From Halosegnis rubeus (GTDB lineage: Archaea; Halobacteriota; Halobacteria; Halobacteriales; Haloarculaceae): a DNA stretch of 64,000 nucleotides. This document shows positions 60,539-64,000 of this stretch, in pieces. The stretch covers positions 558,001 through 622,000 of the forward strand of contig NZ_QJOW01000001.1 in NCBI RefSeq assembly GCF_009184545.1, read 5' to 3'. Position 1 is the stretch's first letter. Each line of letters begins with the position of its first letter. A model generated the notes under the pieces. The model was not told where the DNA came from. It made no database searches and saw only the letters and a program-made list of their open reading frames with translations. A program made the position numbers and the translations under genes.

Positions 60539-61876
60539 ATGGCGTCGCTCACGTACGACGAGGGGACGATTCGCGTTGACGGCGAGGTGTCCGTCCCGCT
60601 GCCGGGAGTCGAGCGCGACCCCCGCTCGGAATCTGGACGCGCTCCCGCGTATCGGTACGCCCAGCTCCGGGACGCGCTCCGCCCCCTCGCGGCGGACGTG
60701 CGCGACGACGTGCTCGATCTCGTCGACGTGTCAGAGCTTCACTCGTCGTACGACCTCCGCGAGTACCAGCGGGACGCGCTGGACGCGTGGGAGGAGAGCG
60801 ACCGCCGCGGCGTTCTCGAGCTCCCGACTGGGAGCGGGAAGACGGTCATCGCAATCGGCGCAATCGAGCGACTCGCGACGCCGACGCTGGTCGTCGTCCC
60901 GACGATCGACCTGCTGAATCAGTGGCGCGGCGAGCTCGAAGCCGAGTTCGACGTACCGGTCGGACAGCTGGGCGGCGGTGAACAGCGCGTCGAACCCGTC
61001 ACCGTCGCCACCTACGACTCGGCGTATCTCCGCGCTGACGAGCTAGGCGACCGGTTCGGCCTACTCGTCTTCGACGAGGTACACCACCTCGGCGGAGAAG
61101 GGTATCGGGATATCGCGCGGCTGATGGCCGCCCCCGCACGACTCGGGCTGACTGCCACCTTCGAGCGTCCCGACGGCGCACACGAGGCGATTGAGGAATT
61201 GGTCGGCCCGCTGGTGTACGACCTCGAGGTGGACGACCTCGCGGGCGACCACCTCGCACCCTACGACATCAAGCGCATCGAGGTGTCGCTCGGTCCCGAA
61301 GAACGCGCCCGCTACGACGAGGCGCAAGGCATCTTCACCGACTACCTCCGCGAGTCGGACATCCAGCTTCGGTCGGGCAGCGACTATCAGGAACTCGTCA
61401 AGCGCTCCGGGACCGACCCCAAGGCACGCGAAGCGCTGTTGGCGAAACAGCATGCTCGCGAAATCGTCGCCAACGCCGACGCGAAGGTGGAGACGCTTTC
61501 CGACATCCTCGACCGCCACGCCGAGGACCGAATCATCGTCTTCACGGCCTACACCGACCTCGTGTATCGCCTCTCCGAACGGTTCCTCCTGCCGGCGATC
61601 ACGAACGAGACCGGAACGACGGAGCGCAGCCAGATACTCGACCGCTTTCGCGAGGGCGACTACTCGCGGGTCGTGACGGCGAACGTGCTCGACGAGGGCG
61701 TCGACGTGCCGGACGCGAACGTCGCGGTCGTGCTCTCGGGGTCGGGGAGCCAGCGAGAGTTCACCCAACGGTTGGGTCGCGTGCTCCGCCCGAAGGAAGA
61801 CGGCGGACGCGCCCTGCTGTATGAGGTCGTGAGCGAGGAAACGAGCGAGGAACGCGTCGCGGCACGGAGGCGCTAA
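60539..61876 (+). CDS. xpb: XPB (Rad25)-type DNA helicase
   Basis: A 445-residue SF2 helicase of the archaeal XPB family, a 3'-5' DNA unwinding or remodelling enzyme in excision repair and possibly transcription. Motifs: Walker A LPTGSGKT, DEVHH in LLVFDEVHHLGGEG, TATFER, FTAYTD, and motif VI FTQRLGRVLRP. The DEVHH form and DRD-like N-terminal part are XPB hallmarks. The TAA overlaps the bax1 start as TAATG, matching the conserved archaeal xpb-bax1 unit. Confidence 0.92.
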   Translation: MASLTYDEGTIRVDGEVSVPLPGVERDPRSESGRAPAYRYAQLRDALRPLAADVRDDVLDLVDVSELHSSYDLREYQRDALDAWEESDRRGVLELPTGSGKTVIAIGAIERLATPTLVVVPTIDLLNQWRGELEAEFDVPVGQLGGGEQRVEPVTVATYDSAYLRADELGDRFGLLVFDEVHHLGGEGYRDIARLMAAPARLGLTATFERPDGAHEAIEELVGPLVYDLEVDDLAGDHLAPYDIKRIEVSLGPEERARYDEAQGIFTDYLRESDIQLRSGSDYQELVKRSGTDPKAREALLAKQHAREIVANADAKVETLSDILDRHAEDRIIVFTAYTDLVYRLSERFLLPAITNETGTTERSQILDRFREGDYSRVVTANVLDEGVDVPDANVAVVLSGSGSQREFTQRLGRVLRPKEDGGRALLYEVVSEETSEERVAARRR

Positions 61877-63381
61877 TGCTGACGAAAGAGCTGCTTCGCG
61901 TCTCGCGACGTGGCGGCGGCTACCACCCACAGTTCGTCGGCGACGACGCCGAGGCGCGCGACCTCGCGGCCCGCGTGCTCGGGGTGTATCAGGGTCACGT
62001 CGGGGAGACGCGCGGCGACCTCGATTCGGCGCTCGACGAGCTTGAAGCCGAGTTCGCGTTCAAGCTCGTGCGCGGGTTCGCCAAGCTCCTTGACCGGGAG
62101 ACCGCCTTCGAGACGCGCGCGCCACTCGACCCCGAGCGAACCCGGCGTCTCGTCTTCGAGTGTGCCGAGTCGGTGAGTGTCGCGACCGACGCCGACCGGC
62201 GAGAAGCGCTCGACCGCGCCGCCGAGCGGATGCGCGTCCCGACCGACGGCATCGAGCAGTCGCTGTACGCCGACCGCGAGGTGCAGCAGGTGCTCGTGAA
62301 CTTCGATTCTCGATGGACACCCGAGACACTGTGTGAACAGTATGACCTCTCACTCGCCCAGACTGCGCTGTTCGACGCGACGGAGGTGTGCGTCCGGTCG
62401 TCGGACCCGGCGACGCTCGTCTCGACAGTGAAACGGCTCCGTCTGCTGTACGAGATTCGCCGGACCGACCAGGGTCGGGAGGTCGTCGTCACCGGCCCGG
62501 ACGCGCTGTTCAGACGGTCGCGCCGCTACGGGACGCGATTCGCGCGCCTGCTCCGGACGGTCGCGAGCGCGAGCGAGTGGACGCTGGAGGCGACTATCGA
62601 CGACCGCAACACCGAGCGCACGCTCCGACTTGACGAGTCCGACGTGTCGGTCCCTGGCGTCGAACCGGTGACCGAGATGACCTTCGACTCGGGGGTGGAA
62701 GCCGACTTCGCCGCCCGGTTCCAGTCGCTCGATTTAGACTGGTCGCTGGTGCGTGAACCCGAACCACTCGCCGCCGGTGAACACGTCGTCATCCCGGATT
62801 TCGCCTTCGACTGGAACCACGGCGAGTTCCGCGTCTTCTTCGAGGTGATGGGATTCTGGACGCCCGAATACGTCGCGAAGAAGCTCTCGCGCTTTGGCGA
62901 CCTCGAAGACGTGGCCTTCCTGGTCGCCGTCGACGAATCACTCGGCGTCGGCGAAGAAGTCGAGGCGCTCACCGACGGCGCGATACCGTACTCGGGGACG
63001 GTCCGGGTCAAGGACGTGGTCGACGCGCTCCGCGAGTACGAGGCTGACCTACTCACTGAGGCGCGGGCGTCACTCCCCGACGAACTGCGGCCCGACGACG
63101 ACGTGATTTCGCTCGCCGACCTCGCCGACGAGCACGGTGTGAGCGAACAGACGCTCGACTCGGTGGCGTTCCCCGACCACGAAATCGTGGGGCGCACGCT
63201 CGTCCGGCCGGCCGTGCTCGACACCGTCGCGGAGACAATCGAGGCCGGGCAGTCGCTGGACGCAGTGGAGTCGACGCTTGCCGGAGAGGACCTCTCGGAC
63301 ACGAGTGCCGTCCTGTCGCGGCTCGGCTACCGAGTCGAGTGGGAGGGGCTCGGTGGCGGCGTCCTCAAGAAGAAAGACTAG
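61876..63381 (+). CDS. bax1: Bax1 (DUF790), XPB-associated nuclease
   Basis: A 501-residue DUF790 protein. Bax1 binds XPB and acts as a structure-specific endonuclease, cutting near the single/double-strand junction, an XPG-like role in archaeal nucleotide excision repair. MLTKELLRVSRRGGGYHPQF is the family start, and the nuclease-type acidic set lies in VIPDFAFDWNHGEFRVFFEVMG with the FEVMGFW segment and the Lys pair in YVAKKL. The C-terminal 110 residues include a helical domain typical of longer haloarchaeal versions. It is the second gene of the xpb operon. Confidence 0.92.
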   Translation: MLTKELLRVSRRGGGYHPQFVGDDAEARDLAARVLGVYQGHVGETRGDLDSALDELEAEFAFKLVRGFAKLLDRETAFETRAPLDPERTRRLVFECAESVSVATDADRREALDRAAERMRVPTDGIEQSLYADREVQQVLVNFDSRWTPETLCEQYDLSLAQTALFDATEVCVRSSDPATLVSTVKRLRLLYEIRRTDQGREVVVTGPDALFRRSRRYGTRFARLLRTVASASEWTLEATIDDRNTERTLRLDESDVSVPGVEPVTEMTFDSGVEADFAARFQSLDLDWSLVREPEPLAAGEHVVIPDFAFDWNHGEFRVFFEVMGFWTPEYVAKKLSRFGDLEDVAFLVAVDESLGVGEEVEALTDGAIPYSGTVRVKDVVDALREYEADLLTEARASLPDELRPDDDVISLADLADEHGVSEQTLDSVAFPDHEIVGRTLVRPAVLDTVAETIEAGQSLDAVESTLAGEDLSDTSAVLSRLGYRVEWEGLGGGVLKKKD

Positions 63382-63872
63382 ATTTCCTCGACGCTCGGGT
63401 CGCCCCCGGTCTTGCGGATGCGGTACTCCGTGCCGTCGGGGTAGAGCAGTTCCACTCCGAACAGCTCGGGGCCCGGGTGTGGGAGTTGCACCGCGGTCTG
63501 TGCATCGACGGTCGGCGCGCGACCCTCGGGACAGTCGAGGGTTCGAGAGGCGGTCGTGTATGTGAGCTCGTAGGTGGTGCGGTCGAGCTGTTCGAGCGTG
63601 GCGTTCGTGACGCGGGCACGATTCCGGTCGACCGGTATCACTCCGTCGATGGAGACGTAACTCCCCTCGGTGTCGTTGTTGATGGTGACCATCGGCGCGT
63701 CTGTGTCCGCGGGCAGACAGGTGGCGTTGCCGCCCTCGAAGTAGGTGACTGCGGGCGCGGCTTCGGCACGCTGGTCGAACGTGCCGGTCGAGTCGAGATA
63801 GACGCCCGCGCCGATGCCGCCGCCGAGCAACAGTACGGAGGCCGCCGTCACTGCGAGGAACTGCCGGTCCAT
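63378..63872 (-). CDS. Membrane-anchored or secreted protein of unknown function
   Basis: A 164-residue protein with an N-terminal membrane anchor or signal segment (FLAVTAASVLLLGGGIGAGVYL, shortly after MDRQ) and an exported acidic domain with a Cys pair at about 53 and 114 (NATCLPADT, RTLDCPEGRAP) that may form a disulfide. There is no lipobox. The extracellular part looks all-beta. Its stop overlaps the bax1 stop by 4 bp on the opposite strand. Family not recognised. Confidence 0.7.
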   Translation of the reverse strand: MDRQFLAVTAASVLLLGGGIGAGVYLDSTGTFDQRAEAAPAVTYFEGGNATCLPADTDAPMVTINNDTEGSYVSIDGVIPVDRNRARVTNATLEQLDRTTYELTYTTASRTLDCPEGRAPTVDAQTAVQLPHPGPELFGVELLYPDGTEYRIRKTGGDPSVEEI

Positions 63873-63909
63873 ACCCGTACGTCGTGGGCCACCCGTATCA
63901 GTATGCGGA

Positions 63910-64000
63910 CTACAGGTCGCGCTGGCGACCCTTCGGTATCTGCGAGCGCAGTTCGCCGTACAGATACAGTCCGGTCCCGATCGGTTCCTGCTCGCCTCCG
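63910..64000 (-). CDS. Partial gene cut by the window end, C-terminal 29 residues
   Basis: A minus-strand frame open to the window edge codes the C-terminal residues GGEQEPIGTGLYLYGELRSQ followed by IPKGRQRDL and TAG. Acidic-to-basic ending and normal codon use suggest a real gene continuing beyond base 64000. Too little is visible to name it. Confidence 0.5.
   Translation of the reverse strand, partial: GGEQEPIGTGLYLYGELRSQIPKGRQRDL

Overview
The window is a 64-kb piece of a halophilic archaeal chromosome (class Halobacteria). The reasons are: very high GC; acidic proteins throughout; mostly leaderless genes with a TATA box 26-30 bp before the start codon; and archaeal information-processing genes (PriS, GINS, Cdc48, aIF2-alpha, Nop10, rpl44e, rps27e, rps17e, XPB-Bax1) beside haloarchaeal specialities (dodecin, PurN-PurH fusion, FolC-FolP fusion, CofD). 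Genus cannot be fixed from the sequence alone. Most of the window is ordinary, densely packed core genome; many neighbours overlap by ATGA, GTGA, TAATG or TAGTG junctions, so they are probably co-transcribed.

Layout. 1-4.4 kb: hisD (5'-truncated by the window), a cold-shock protein, the replication pair priS-GINS and a GNAT acetyltransferase. 4.4-9.0 kb: DUF502 membrane protein, archease and the tRNA ligase RtcB; rtcB carries a 474-aa intein placed directly before its metal-binding cysteine. 9-19.8 kb: small zinc-ribbon proteins, a ribose-1,5-bisphosphate isomerase-like protein, MscS channel, UspA, nucleotidase, membrane proteins, dodecin, HesB, and the Cdc48 operon. 20-27.3 kb: hydrolase, panB, D-2-hydroxyacid dehydrogenase, VOC protein, asd, and a TetR-MATE efflux pair with a perfect 18-bp palindrome in front of it. 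27.3-30.9 kb: rps17e, whose stop codon sits in a 27-bp tandem repeat, then an overlapping cofD / Dus-like / CitG-like / DUF447 operon.

31-32.4 kb holds the one clear mobile element: a solo IS1341-type TnpB unit with an intact RuvC triad, a strong promoter and a hairpin at its 3' end. 32.4-37.6 kb: HD phosphohydrolase, an FAD oxidoreductase, Hsp20, a DJ-1-like protein, a frameshifted UspA and the initiator tRNA-Met. 37.6-42.1 kb: a cell-surface glycan group (GtrA, glycosyltransferase 2, DUF2298) and an SDR. 42.3-44.7 kb: the archaeal translation cluster rpl44e-rps27e-aIF2a-nop10-PAC2. 44.7-50.8 kb: J-domain protein, HTH regulator, phosphoesterase, DUF429, TspO, radical SAM-HhH protein and a NYN-domain protein. 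50.8-57.3 kb: purB, purN-purH and folCP, separated by a 608-bp non-coding stretch rich in hairpins. 57.3-64 kb: SQR-like flavoprotein divergent from a cyanase, glycosyltransferase, the XPB-Bax1 repair pair and a secreted protein.

Metabolically the stretch links de novo purine synthesis (two formyl-transfer steps) with folate production (FolCP), and F420 assembly (CofD) with a set of poorly understood cofactor-type genes. I found no CRISPR array, no recognisable defence island and no prophage. The best candidates for something new are the cofD-linked operon, the tandem stop-codon repeat at rps17e, the TnpB unit with its likely guide RNA, and the structured non-coding region upstream of folCP.
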